DNA of 26,423 nt from CAYOMP01 sp964405075 (GCA_964405075.1 CAYOMP010000026.1:1-26423); one strand, 5' to 3'. Counted from the first letter of the stretch, positions 7,596 through 16,138 are shown. The notes: generated by a model not told the origin, from the letters alone. Numbers and translations: made by a program.

Positions 7596-9113
7596 GTGAA
7601 AGATAAATCTGTTTTGGAAATGAGAAATATACATAAAAGCTTTCCAGGTGTGCGTGCATTACAAGGTGTTGATTTTAACTTGTGCGAAGGAGAGATTCAT
7701 GCTCTTATGGGGGAAAATGGTGCAGGTAAATCAACGTTGATAAAGGTATTAACTGGAGTTTATGGAAAAGATGAAGGAGAGATTTTTCTAAAAGGCCATG
7801 AAAAGGCTGTGGCAATTCGTTCGCCACAAGATGCACAGCGATTAGGAATTAGTACAGTGTATCAGGAAATTACATTGTGTCCAAATCTTTCAGTTGCTGA
7901 AAATATGTTTATAGGTAGAACGGAAAGCATTTATCAGAATTGGAAGAAAATGAACGAGAATACAGATAAAATATTGAAATCTTTGGATATTCCAGCAAAG
8001 GCTACACAACAGTTAGCCAGCTGTTCTATTGCAGTTCAACAGATGGTAGCTATTGCCAGAGCTGTAGATATGGAATGTAAAGTTTTGATTTTGGATGAAC
8101 CAACATCATCCTTAGATGAACAGGAAGTAGAAAAATTATTTGGACTTATGCGTGATTTGAAAAACAGAGGTGTTGGAATTATTTTTGTTACCCACTTCTT
8201 GGATCAGGTATATGAGGTATGTGACAAAATTACCGTTTTACGAGATGGCAAATTAGTAGGTGAATATGAAATTAAGGATCTTCCAAGAGTACAGCTTGTT
8301 TCTAAGATGCTTGGTAAAGATTTGGATGATATGTCAGATATTAAGGGCGAGCAAAAAGTATATGAAGGTGGCAAGGATTTGGCACCAGTATTAGAGGCAG
8401 AAGGTTTAGTAAGTGATGCAGGAATTAAACCATTTAATTTCTATATTAATAAAGGAGAAGTAAATGGTTTTACCGGTCTTTTAGGTTCTGGTAGAAGTGA
8501 GTGCGTTCGTGCGATTTTTGGTGCTGATAGAGTATTAGGTGGTAAAGTTAAGAAAAATGGAAAAGAAATCAAGATTACAAAACCATTAGATGCTATGAAA
8601 AATGGAATTGCATATCTTCCAGAAGATAGAAAGAGAGATGGTATTGTAGGAGATTTATCTGTTAGAGATAATATTATTCTTGCAGCACAGGTTCTTAAAG
8701 GCTTCTTTAAACCATTTTCTAAAGCTGAGGCAAACAAGTTTGCTGATGAGTATATTAAGTTGTTAGATATTAAAACTGCATCAGCAGATACTCCTATTAA
8801 ATCTCTTTCAGGTGGTAATCAGCAAAAGGTTATTTTGGCAAGATGGTTATTAACACATCCAGAGTATCTAATATTGGATGAACCAACACGAGGTATTGAC
8901 GTAGGAACAAAAATAGATATACAAAAATTAGTTTTAAAATTAGCTTCGGAAGGTATGAGTGTAACGTTTATCTCTTCTGAAACAGATGAAATGCTTCGTA
9001 CATGTTCTCGACTAGTGGTTATGAGAGACCGCAGGGTAGTAGGAGAAATTTCGGGTGATGAGTTAACACAACACATGATTATGAGTACGATTGCTGGAGG
9101 TGACAAAGAATGA
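7596..9113 (+). CDS. ytfR: Sugar ABC transporter ATPase, two nucleotide-binding domains
   Basis: A 505-residue tandem ATPase of the RbsA/MglA/YtfR family that powers sugar import. The first domain has Walker A GENGAGKST (39-47), the Q-loop VYQ (88-90), an altered signature region SIAVQQMVAIARAV (144-157), Walker B LILDEPTSS (164-172) and switch His200. The second domain has the degenerate Walker A GLLGSGRSE (294-302) usual in this family, a proper LSGGNQQ signature (404-410) and Walker B LILDEP (425-430). So the two sites are asymmetric, as expected. I chose GTG 7596 (AAGGAG at 7580-7585) because the upstream in-frame TTG at 7575 lies in the ribosome site. The gene overlaps the next by 4 nt. 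YtfR is assigned by similarity and operon context; the substrate is inferred. Confidence 0.92.
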   Translation: MKDKSVLEMRNIHKSFPGVRALQGVDFNLCEGEIHALMGENGAGKSTLIKVLTGVYGKDEGEIFLKGHEKAVAIRSPQDAQRLGISTVYQEITLCPNLSVAENMFIGRTESIYQNWKKMNENTDKILKSLDIPAKATQQLASCSIAVQQMVAIARAVDMECKVLILDEPTSSLDEQEVEKLFGLMRDLKNRGVGIIFVTHFLDQVYEVCDKITVLRDGKLVGEYEIKDLPRVQLVSKMLGKDLDDMSDIKGEQKVYEGGKDLAPVLEAEGLVSDAGIKPFNFYINKGEVNGFTGLLGSGRSECVRAIFGADRVLGGKVKKNGKEIKITKPLDAMKNGIAYLPEDRKRDGIVGDLSVRDNIILAAQVLKGFFKPFSKAEANKFADEYIKLLDIKTASADTPIKSLSGGNQQKVILARWLLTHPEYLILDEPTRGIDVGTKIDIQKLVLKLASEGMSVTFISSETDEMLRTCSRLVVMRDRRVVGEISGDELTQHMIMSTIAGGDKE

Positions 9114-10174
9114 CAGGCTTAAAGAAACTATTTCAGAAACAGATATTTATTCCTATAGCAGCATTACTTATTTTGGCTATAGTTAATTTAATTGTAGATC
9201 CATCATTTTTCAAAATTACATTGGGGTACAATAGTGTAGGAGATCCTGTTTTATCGGGATATTTAATGACTATTCTGGATTATGGTTCAGAACTTGCTAT
9301 TCTTGCAATCGGGATGACTCTTGTAACAGCAGCTTCAGGTGGGCAGGACATCAGTGTTGGTGCTGGTATTGCAATTGCAGGTAGCGTAATTCTCCGTGTA
9401 TTATGCGGAACTAATTCAAGACCGGACACATTACAGGCACCAATTATTGTAGCATTTTTAATTAGCTGTGTAGTAGCAATGTTATTTGGAGCATTTAATG
9501 GTGTTTTAGTTGCTTATTTCAAGATTCAGCCAATGGTTGCTACTTTGATATTGTTTACAGCAGGTCGTTCAATCGCAGCATGGATTAATAATAATGAGCT
9601 ACCAATCGTAAGTGATCCAACATTTAGTTATTTTGGTGGATTTATACCAGGTGTTCCAATTCCAACACCATTCTTTATTGCGGTGGCTTGTATGGTAATA
9701 ATTGCTTTGGCACTCAAATTTACTAATTTGGGATTATATACACAGGCTGTAGGAATTAATGAACATTCTTCAAGATTAAATGGATTAAATCCACAATTTA
9801 TTAAATTTTTAACTTTTGTAATATTAGGTTTATGTGTAGCAGTGGCTGGACTTATTAAGGTAAGCCGACTTTCATCTATTAACTATTCTGTTATTGCAAA
9901 AGATATTGAAATGGATGCAATTTTGGCAGTAGCCCTTGGAGGAAATGCCTTAAGCGGTGGTAAATTTAATATGACAGCATCTATTTTAGGAGCTTATGTA
10001 ATTCAGTTCCTTACAACAACTCTTTATAAATTCAATGTACAATCAGATGCATTGTCAGCTTATAAAGCTGTTGTAGTAATTATCTTAGTAGTACTTAGTA
10101 CACCGGTTGTAAGAGATTATATATCTTCAATTGGTAAAAAATTATCTAAAAAATCAGTAAAGGAGGTCGGTTAA
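9110..10174 (+). CDS. ytfT: Sugar ABC transporter permease (YtfT-like)
   Basis: A 354-residue inner-membrane permease of the BPD_transp_2 (ribose/galactofuranose) family with about ten hydrophobic segments. Landmarks are GMTLVTAASGGQDISVGAG near residues 77-95 and, near the C-terminal third, DAILAVALGGNALSGGKF, the region that meets the ATPase. Its ATG overlaps the ATPase stop (ATGA), showing tight coupling. It pairs with the next gene to form a heterodimeric channel, the arrangement typical of YtfT/YjfF. The length fits the family. There is no sign of truncation. Confidence 0.92.
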   Translation: MTGLKKLFQKQIFIPIAALLILAIVNLIVDPSFFKITLGYNSVGDPVLSGYLMTILDYGSELAILAIGMTLVTAASGGQDISVGAGIAIAGSVILRVLCGTNSRPDTLQAPIIVAFLISCVVAMLFGAFNGVLVAYFKIQPMVATLILFTAGRSIAAWINNNELPIVSDPTFSYFGGFIPGVPIPTPFFIAVACMVIIALALKFTNLGLYTQAVGINEHSSRLNGLNPQFIKFLTFVILGLCVAVAGLIKVSRLSSINYSVIAKDIEMDAILAVALGGNALSGGKFNMTASILGAYVIQFLTTTLYKFNVQSDALSAYKAVVVIILVVLSTPVVRDYISSIGKKLSKKSVKEVG

Positions 10175-10175
10175 T

Positions 10176-11213
10176 ATGCAGAAAATTAAAAATCAGTTTA
10201 AAAACCTTACCGATACAAATTTACTATTACTAATTACAATTGTAGTATTTTTTGCAATGTATATTGGTGCAATTGTATTTCAGGGAAAAGGATTCCTAAA
10301 ACCACAGACTTTCTTTAATATATTGAGTGCTAATGCATCGCTTATTATTTTATCATGTGGAATGAGTATAGTTATGATTACCGGCGGAATTGATATTTCT
10401 GTTGGTGGTGTAACAGCATTGATAAGTATGTGCTGTGCAGTATATTTGGATTATAAAGGAGGAAATGTTTTTGTTTCAGCTCTGATTGCTTTGGCTATTG
10501 GCTTGGCATTTGGTGCGGTACAGGGATTTTTAGTAGCATACCTTGAAATACAACCATTTATTGTTACACTGGCGGGAATGTTCTTTGCCAGAGGTATGAC
10601 AACAATTGTAAATACAAATCCGTTTAACGTTGAAAATGAAGCTTTTACAGCTCTAAAAGAAACACGTATTATAGTACCGGGTATGGGGTCGATAAATAAG
10701 CTTGGAAAATATGTGGATGCCTATGTAGAAATAGGTGTGATAGTAGCAATCTTGACAGTTATTATTTTATTTTGCGTTCTTAGATGGACTAAACTGGGAC
10801 GTAGCTTTTATGCAGTAGGCGGAAATAGTCAGAGTGCATTAATGCTTGGTATTAATGTAAAGAGAACAAAATTCCTTTCACATTTAATATGTGGTTTATT
10901 AGCCGGTATTGGTGGATATGTATATTTCTTACATGTTGGTTCAGGTTCAGCATCACATGCAAGTGGAATGGAAATGAACGCAATTGCTTCATCAATTATA
11001 GGTGGAACAATGCTTACAGGTGGTGTTGGTAATATAATCGGTACTCTATTTGGTGTACTTTCGCTAAGTACTATTCAGAATATTGTATCATCAGCAGGTC
11101 TTGATCAGGCTTGGTGGACAGGAATAACAATTGCTGCAATGCTTTGTCTTTTCCTTGTTATTCAGAGTGTTGTAATTGCCCGTAAAAAGAAAACTTTACA
11201 AACAAAAGTGTAA
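10176..11213 (+). CDS. yjfF: Sugar ABC transporter permease (YjfF-like)
   Basis: A 345-residue permease, the second half of the heterodimeric channel. Landmarks are MSIVMITGGIDISVGG (about residues 63-78), LEIQPFIVTLAGMFFARGM, FYAVGGNSQSALMLGI and, near the C-terminus, MEMNAIASSIIGGTMLTGGVG. These fit YjfF better than a generic ribose permease RbsC. AAAGGAGG at 10160-10167 precedes the ATG, which lies one base after the upstream stop. The C-terminus is basic (RKKK), consistent with the inside-positive rule. A hairpin after the stop probably ends the core transporter transcript. Confidence 0.92.
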   Translation: MQKIKNQFKNLTDTNLLLLITIVVFFAMYIGAIVFQGKGFLKPQTFFNILSANASLIILSCGMSIVMITGGIDISVGGVTALISMCCAVYLDYKGGNVFVSALIALAIGLAFGAVQGFLVAYLEIQPFIVTLAGMFFARGMTTIVNTNPFNVENEAFTALKETRIIVPGMGSINKLGKYVDAYVEIGVIVAILTVIILFCVLRWTKLGRSFYAVGGNSQSALMLGINVKRTKFLSHLICGLLAGIGGYVYFLHVGSGSASHASGMEMNAIASSIIGGTMLTGGVGNIIGTLFGVLSLSTIQNIVSSAGLDQAWWTGITIAAMLCLFLVIQSVVIARKKKTLQTKV

Positions 11214-11250
11214 AATATTTGGAATTGTATTTGAAATTTAGTATACTGAG

Positions 11251-11290
11251 AGAAGGTAGTTGTTATAAAAAACAGCAACCTTCTTTCTGT
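11251..11290 (+). terminator. Terminator or attenuator after the second permease
   Basis: AGAAGGTAGTTGTT (11251-11264) pairs with AACAGCAACCTTCT (11271-11284) with one mismatch and one G-U pair, followed by TTCTGT. The T-run is modest, so some read-through into the second binding-protein gene is likely; I find no convincing promoter in 11290-11374. Confidence 0.55.
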
Positions 11291-11374
11291 TAATACAAAA
11301 GTAAATATCTAGTTAAACTTATTAAATTTTTGTGTGAAATACTTTAGAGGAGTATTAAAGAAAAAATAGAATGG

Positions 11375-12448
11375 ATGAATTGTATGATAAAGAAAATGTT
11401 ATTTACAATAGTAAATTTAATATTGGTTTTTAGTATAGCAGGTTGTGCTAGTGAGAATTCATCTGTAAATGTAGAAGAGAAATCAAAACAAAAAGAAAAA
11501 ATAGTAATTGGTTTCTCGCAGTTAGGTGCAGAATCGGATTGGAGAAGTGCAAATACTGAATCTATGAAATCAACCTTTACACAGGCAAATGGATATGAAC
11601 TGATTTTTGAAGATGGTCAGCAAAAGCAGACTAATCAATTTACAGCTATTCGCACATTTATTCAGCAGGAGGTAGATTATATAGTTTTGGCACCTGTTAC
11701 AGAGAGTGGTTGGGATACGGTTTTACAAGAAGCACGAGATGCAGGAATTCCTGTAATTATTGTGGACCGTATGGTAGATGTTGAGGATGAAGGTTTGTTT
11801 ACCTGTTGGGTAGGATCTGATTTTGAGTTGGAAGCTAAAAAAATGGCTGATTGGTTAGAACAGTACGCTACTGCAAATGGAGTGGAAAGTAGTGATATTC
11901 ATATAGTTAATATTCAGGGAAATATTGGTGCCTCAGCACAAATTGGTCGAACAAAAGGGTTAAGAGAGGCAGTTAAAGAGAATGGATGGGATTTGTTAGC
12001 AGAAGAACCGGGAGATTTTACTCAGGCTAAAGGCAAAGAAGTAATGGAATCCTTCCTAAAGAAATATGACAATATTAATGTGGTTTATTGTGAAAACGAT
12101 AATGAAGCATTTGGAGCTATAGAGGCAATAGAGGCAGCAGGTAAAAAAGTTGGTTCAGATATTGCAAATGGAGAAATTATGGTAGTTTCTTTTGATGGAG
12201 TAAATAAAGATGCACTAGAGTATGTAATTGATGATAAGATTACGTGTATTGCAGAGTGTAATCCACTTCATGGACCTCGTGTGCAAGTAATTATTGAGTT
12301 ATTAGAGGATGGAGTAGTACCCAATAAGTTCTCTTATGTAGATGAAGGAATTTATGTTCATGATAATACAGTAATGGAAATTAATGTTGAAGATACAACA
12401 TATCCTGTGACAGTTGTAACAGGGAGTATGTTGGTGAATGAAGAGTAA
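11375..12448 (+). CDS. ytfQ: YtfQ-like sugar-binding lipoprotein (second copy)
   Basis: A 357-residue solute-binding lipoprotein strongly resembling E. coli YtfQ, the galactofuranose-binding protein. It has the YtfQ opening GFSQLGAESDWRSANTES, then FEDGQQKQTNQ, VLAPVTESGWD, GIPVIIVDRMVD, NIQGNIGASAQIGRTKG and GDFTQAKGKEVMESF. The signal has lipobox IAGC (Cys24 from this start). The start is uncertain: ATG 11375 and ATG 11384 are both in frame, and neither has a good ribosome site. AGAGGAG at 11346-11352 is 22 nt from the first of them. It lies after a hairpin that follows the permease gene, so it may be expressed separately from the first binding protein. The exact sugar (galactofuranose, arabinofuranose or fructose) cannot be read from sequence. 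Confidence 0.9.
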   Translation: MNCMIKKMLFTIVNLILVFSIAGCASENSSVNVEEKSKQKEKIVIGFSQLGAESDWRSANTESMKSTFTQANGYELIFEDGQQKQTNQFTAIRTFIQQEVDYIVLAPVTESGWDTVLQEARDAGIPVIIVDRMVDVEDEGLFTCWVGSDFELEAKKMADWLEQYATANGVESSDIHIVNIQGNIGASAQIGRTKGLREAVKENGWDLLAEEPGDFTQAKGKEVMESFLKKYDNINVVYCENDNEAFGAIEAIEAAGKKVGSDIANGEIMVVSFDGVNKDALEYVIDDKITCIAECNPLHGPRVQVIIELLEDGVVPNKFSYVDEGIYVHDNTVMEINVEDTTYPVTVVTGSMLVNEE

Positions 12449-12548
12449 ATAAGTAGTATTTTAAAATAAATATACCAAAAAAACACAATTATGTTGTATA
12501 CTATAAAGTATGAGATTTTTACTATTTTTTTAAAAGGAGAAATACAAG

Positions 12549-12788
12549 ATGAGTCAGGAAAAAGTTGAACGCTATAAAAAGGAAAAAGCAAATAGAAAAG
12601 ATATAATAAAAAAAGAAAAAAGAAATGCAATGATTACAAAGGTTGTTTGCACAATTGTTGGACTAGCAATAGTAGGATGGTTAGGATTTTCTGTATATGA
12701 TTCAGTAACATCTGCACCAGCTTCTGGAGAAGACGTTACAGTTGATATGGACTCTATTGAAGAATATATGGCTGGATTAGCTGAATAG
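12549..12788 (+). CDS. Small single-pass membrane protein of unknown function
   Basis: 79 residues: a strongly basic, lysine-rich N-terminus (1-28), one hydrophobic segment (about 30-50, TIVGLAIVGWLGFSVY) and an acidic C-terminal tail. By the inside-positive rule the N-terminus is cytosolic and the tail outside. AAAGGAGA at 12532-12539 lies 9 nt before the ATG. It is followed one base later by the DHH phosphoesterase gene, so the two are co-transcribed. Upstream, a TATACT/TATAAA region (12497-12507) with a short dyad may be the operon promoter, but I see no -35. I do not recognise the family and assign no function. Confidence 0.8.
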   Translation: MSQEKVERYKKEKANRKDIIKKEKRNAMITKVVCTIVGLAIVGWLGFSVYDSVTSAPASGEDVTVDMDSIEEYMAGLAE

Positions 12789-12789
12789 T

Positions 12790-13764
12790 ATGACTAAGTT
12801 AGACAGAATTGTAGAGAATGTATCAAGACCTCATGTTTATATACAAACTCATAATTTTCCAGATCCGGATGCAATTGCTTGTGCTTTTGGACTTCAATAT
12901 TTATTAAAACATAGAAGTATTGATTCAACAATTTGTTATATAGGAAAAATTGACAGATATAGTACAGTGCAAATGGTTAAGGAATTAGGTATAGAAATAA
13001 TAAATGTAAATGATATTACTAAAATGAGTGAGTTGGATGAAATTATTTTGGTAGATTCTCAAAAAGGGAATATGAATATAAAAGATATTACAGGAAATGA
13101 AATTATTTGCATAGATCATCATCCTATGTATGAGAAGTATGATTATAGGTTTGCTGATATTAGAAATGATGTAGGTGCTTGCGCTTCTATGATAGCGGAG
13201 TACTTTTTTGAAAATAATATTGAAATACCTACTAATGTGGCTACAGCACTTATATATGGTATTAAGATTGATACAGCGAATTTAAGCCGTGGGGTTTCAA
13301 AATTAGACTTGGATATGTTTTACCAGGTCTACAATTTGTGTGATAAGGAAATATTGGAAAACTTGGAACATAGTGTATTACAGTGGGATGATTTGAAAGC
13401 TTTTGCACACGTATTTGACACTATAAAAGTCTATGATGGTATTTGCTTTGCTGATACAGGAAATAATTGCCCGGAGGCACTGATTGCTACGATTTCTGAC
13501 TTTGTAATGTCTATATCTGATGTGAAAATGTCAATAATATATTCACATAAGGAAGATGGGGTAAAGCTTTCTGTTAGATGTAAAACACAAGATATTGATG
13601 CAGGTAAGGTTACAGAACGTGCACTTAAGGGAATTGGCAGTGGTGGTGGACATTCTCATATGGCAGGAGGTTTTGTACCGTTCACAGATAAATGCCGAAG
13701 TGATAATTCTATAATAGATGTAATTCAGTTAGCATTTATTAATGAAGTAGAAGGAAATGTATAA
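12790..13764 (+). CDS. DHH family phosphoesterase (NrnA-like)
   Basis: A 324-residue cytosolic DHH/DHHA1 protein of the NrnA (nano-RNase/pAp phosphatase) group. These enzymes use manganese to degrade short oligonucleotides, pAp or cyclic-dinucleotide breakdown products. Metal ligands are visible: His21, Asp25 and Asp27 in HNFPDPDA, Asp89, the DHH triad at 109-111 and Asp161 in IKIDT. The substrate-binding DHHA1 part ends in GSGGGHSHMAGG (283-294). It has no membrane or PAS domain, so it is not GdpP. It has a poor ribosome site and starts one base after the small membrane protein gene, suggesting coupled translation. Its exact substrate is not decided by sequence. Confidence 0.9.
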   Translation: MTKLDRIVENVSRPHVYIQTHNFPDPDAIACAFGLQYLLKHRSIDSTICYIGKIDRYSTVQMVKELGIEIINVNDITKMSELDEIILVDSQKGNMNIKDITGNEIICIDHHPMYEKYDYRFADIRNDVGACASMIAEYFFENNIEIPTNVATALIYGIKIDTANLSRGVSKLDLDMFYQVYNLCDKEILENLEHSVLQWDDLKAFAHVFDTIKVYDGICFADTGNNCPEALIATISDFVMSISDVKMSIIYSHKEDGVKLSVRCKTQDIDAGKVTERALKGIGSGGGHSHMAGGFVPFTDKCRSDNSIIDVIQLAFINEVEGNV

Positions 13765-13784
13765 TTGTTTTGAAAGGAAAAATA

Positions 13785-14543
13785 ATGATTAATCAATTTG
13801 CTAGAACTCAATTGTTACTGGGAGAAAAGGCTATGGATAATTTGTACAATGCTAAGGTTGCTGTTTTTGGAATCGGAGGTGTTGGCGGATTTGCCGTAGA
13901 GGCATTAGTTAGAAGCGGAATCGGTTCATTTGTATTAGTGGATAGTGATACAGTTTCAATTACAAATTTGAATAGACAGATTATTGCAACACAAAAGACT
14001 ATTGGCAGATACAAAACAGAGGTTATGAGGGAACGTATTCTAGACATTAATCCAAATGCAAATGTTGAAATATTTAATTGCTTTTATCTTCCAGAAACTG
14101 CAGATGAATTTGATTTTTCGGAATATACTTATGTAGTGGATGCTGTAGATACTGTATCGGCCAAGATTGACTTAGTTATGAGAGCTAAGGAAGCCAATGT
14201 ACCTATTATAAGCAGTATGGGGGCAGGAAATAAGTTAGATCCAACTAAGTTTGAGGTAGCAGATATTTATAAAACCACCATGTGTCCGTTAGCAAAAGTA
14301 ATGAGACATGAGTTGAAAAAACGTAATGTAAAAAAATTAAAAGTAGTATACTCTACTGAAGTACCAATTAAACCAATAGAAAATATGGATTCAAATATGG
14401 AAAAAGAGAAAATGGGAATTGATACTGAAAAGGGAGTTTCCATTAATAAGAGATCAATTCCGGGAAGTACAGCATTTGTTCCATCTGTGGCGGGACTAAT
14501 AATAGCAGGTGAAGTGATTAAAGATATTGCAAAAATGAATTAA
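13785..14543 (+). CDS. tcdA: tRNA threonylcarbamoyladenosine dehydratase TcdA
   Basis: A 252-residue ThiF/E1-like enzyme that cyclises t6A37 to ct6A in tRNA using ATP. The nucleotide-binding loop GIGGVGG is at 29-35, followed by VDSDTVSITNLNRQ (52-65), the arginine and lysine residues of the E1-like site, VVDAVDT (117-123), and SSMGAGNKLDPTKFEVADI (143-161), a TcdA hallmark. PGSTAFVPSVAGLIIAGEV closes the domain. AAAGGA at 13773-13778 precedes ATG 13785; an upstream in-frame TTG at 13770 was rejected because it precedes this site. It follows the DHH gene by 20 nt and is the last gene of the operon, ahead of a strong terminator. The E. coli enzyme is somewhat longer (268). Confidence 0.9.
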   Translation: MINQFARTQLLLGEKAMDNLYNAKVAVFGIGGVGGFAVEALVRSGIGSFVLVDSDTVSITNLNRQIIATQKTIGRYKTEVMRERILDINPNANVEIFNCFYLPETADEFDFSEYTYVVDAVDTVSAKIDLVMRAKEANVPIISSMGAGNKLDPTKFEVADIYKTTMCPLAKVMRHELKKRNVKKLKVVYSTEVPIKPIENMDSNMEKEKMGIDTEKGVSINKRSIPGSTAFVPSVAGLIIAGEVIKDIAKMN

Positions 14544-14586
14544 AAATAAGTTGAATAAAAGTCTTGGACTTTTGTTCAACTTATTT
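14544..14586. terminator. Strong, probably bidirectional terminator after tcdA
   Basis: A 20-bp stem pairs 14544-14563 with 14567-14586 with a single G-U pair and a 3-nt loop. A-rich and T-rich flanks on either side would allow it to stop transcription of tcdA and of the convergent minus-strand operon. Confidence 0.85.
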
Positions 14587-14605
14587 TGACTTACGCCAGC
14601 AACGA

Positions 14606-14687
14606 AGAGAAAATTATGTTTACATAGATTTTCGACGAGCGCCGCGAAACTCGCAAAGTGTGTTCATCATAATTTGCGTATATCTCT
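14606..14687. repeat. GC-rich palindromic patch between convergent genes
   Basis: Between tcdA and the amidohydrolase is a patch with CGACGAGCGCCGCGAAACTC at its core (14633-14652), far richer in GC than its surroundings. It holds several inverted pairs: AAATTATG (14611-14618) with CATAATTT (14668-14675), CGAG with CTCG (14636-14639, 14650-14653), and CGCAAA with TTTGCG (14652-14657, 14673-14678). This may be a dispersed intergenic repeat. Confidence 0.45.
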
Positions 14688-15415
14688 TATAGTTTAAATA
14701 AGGATGCCGCATTATTGAAAAATACATCTTCTAATTCTTTCTCGTTTAATCCACTAGTAAGAACTTTTTGAATTTCTACAGATGGGTGGTGGAATGGAGA
14801 ATCTGTTCCAAACATAATTCTGTTACTGCCAACAGTATCATAGGCTAATTTTATTTTTGAACTCATAGGCATTCCTGACATTTCTAAATATATATTTGAA
14901 TATCTTCTTGCCATTTTGATAGCAGCATCAATATAAACACCATGACCGTGCCCCATGTGAATCATTACGACAGGAACATCAGGAAATTCCTCCGCCAGTA
15001 ATGCTATACTCCAAGGCAAAGAATATGGAGGATGTCCGCTATGAATAAAAACAGGAATACTATATTCCCTGGCCTTTTGCATAATTGGATGTACACAAGT
15101 ATCATCAGCTACAAAGGCATCTCGTAAAGGGTTCAATTTTATTCCTAAAAAGTTATGTTCTTTTACATAATAGTCAATGTCTTCAAGAGCCTTTTGAGGC
15201 TTTAATGGATTAACATATACTAAAGGTAAAAATCTATTTGGATAAGCCTGACAAGCAGCTAAAGTGTCTTCGTTTTTTTCATAATTTGATGAACAAAGAA
15301 CGCCTTTGACTATTTCATATTCATCCATTTTGGCTATCAGTTCGTCTGGAGTGTTAGAAACACCAGCCCAACCACTGAAATCACCAACATGACAATGTGC
15401 ATCAATTTTTTTCAT
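14687..15415 (-). CDS. Amidohydrolase family metal-dependent hydrolase
   Basis: A 242-residue TIM-barrel hydrolase of the Amidohydro_2 type. The N-terminal DAHCHVG gives metal ligands His7 and His9. Lys93 in GIKLNP, His125 in FIHSGHP, His153 in MIHMGHGH and Asp205 in MFGTDSPFHH complete a typical site. The size is small for the superfamily but normal for this group, whose substrates are mostly unknown. It has no signal peptide. AAGGA about 11 nt upstream of the ATG is a moderate ribosome site. It lies 89 nt downstream of the ECF S-component gene on the same strand, with a weak 7-bp hairpin (15450-15482) between them, so the two may share a transcript. The reaction cannot be named from sequence. 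Confidence 0.85.
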   Translation of the reverse strand: MKKIDAHCHVGDFSGWAGVSNTPDELIAKMDEYEIVKGVLCSSNYEKNEDTLAACQAYPNRFLPLVYVNPLKPQKALEDIDYYVKEHNFLGIKLNPLRDAFVADDTCVHPIMQKAREYSIPVFIHSGHPPYSLPWSIALLAEEFPDVPVVMIHMGHGHGVYIDAAIKMARRYSNIYLEMSGMPMSSKIKLAYDTVGSNRIMFGTDSPFHHPSVEIQKVLTSGLNEKELEDVFFNNAASLFKL

Positions 15416-15504
15416 AATTAGTTAGTCCTTTCTTAAAATGCAATTTAGTTAGTAGTTTCAAAGGTAATTTTTTGTACTACTATTTTGAGTCAAATAATAA
15501 AGAT

Positions 15505-16020
15505 TTAAATTTCTCTTAATAGTTCTAAAGATTTAGATTTTATTAAAACAGTGTAAACTACTGAAAAAATTATAAGGCTGCAAACTGTCTGACCTGTAAT
15601 GGTTGGTATTGTCGCAATGGCTGTGCTGGTACCAAACATAAATATTTTGACAGTTGTATATCCAATAATCTGGAAAAGACCACCTAGTATTGCACCAATT
15701 AACCAATTGTAGTTATTATTTTTTAAAACATTTTCAATAATAAGACCAATAATAAATGCCATAATTCCTTTTATTAAGAATGTTGGAACAACCCAGATGA
15801 TAAAACCACCTAATAAATCGGCTAAAGCAGCACCAAAAGCAGCAGCAACAGTTCCTCTTTTCTTACCAAGAATTAGAACGCCTAAGAAAATGGCACAATC
15901 TCCTAAATGAGTATAGCCACCAGTTATGGCAATTGGAATTTTTAGTGTTGATGTTAATACAAATATGATTGCAATAAATAGTCCAGTTTTGATTAATGAT
16001 TTTAATTGTTCGTTTTGCAT
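15505..16020 (-). CDS. ECF transporter S component, substrate unknown
   Basis: A 171-residue membrane protein with about five or six hydrophobic segments. GYTHLGDCAIFLGVLILGKK (35-54) followed by AAFGAALADLLGGF matches the PF07155-like group of ECF S components. These capture vitamins or other small molecules and dock onto a shared EcfA/EcfA'/EcfT module, which is not encoded in this window. AGGAGGAG lies just before the ATG. The leader has a small CACG-AAGGG-CGTG hairpin but no TPP-type or other riboswitch motif that I recognise, so the cargo is open. The amidohydrolase gene follows on the same strand and may act on the imported compound; this is inference from position only. Confidence 0.85.
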   Translation of the reverse strand: MQNEQLKSLIKTGLFIAIIFVLTSTLKIPIAITGGYTHLGDCAIFLGVLILGKKRGTVAAAFGAALADLLGGFIIWVVPTFLIKGIMAFIIGLIIENVLKNNNYNWLIGAILGGLFQIIGYTTVKIFMFGTSTAIATIPTITGQTVCSLIIFSVVYTVLIKSKSLELLREI

Positions 16021-16109
16021 AATAATCTCCTCCTACTATTACTTCCTAAAAAGTAAATACTCACGCCCTTCGTGCTTTATTTTTTCTTGAGCGCTATAAA
16101 GTTTGATTT

Positions 16110-16138
16110 AGTATAAATGGGAAAGCGGTGTGATTGAA
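16110..16138 (-). promoter_or_regulatory. Candidate promoter of the ECF S-component gene
   Basis: On the minus strand TTCAAT (16138-16133), 17 nt, then TATACT (16115-16110). The -35 is weak. A leader of about 85 nt would follow. Confidence 0.35.

Noticed and set aside
12358..12630. Minus-strand open frame of 90 codons across the end of the second binding-protein gene
   Set aside because: It lies opposite two better-supported plus-strand genes, has no ribosome site, and its hydrophobic composition comes from A-rich plus-strand sequence.
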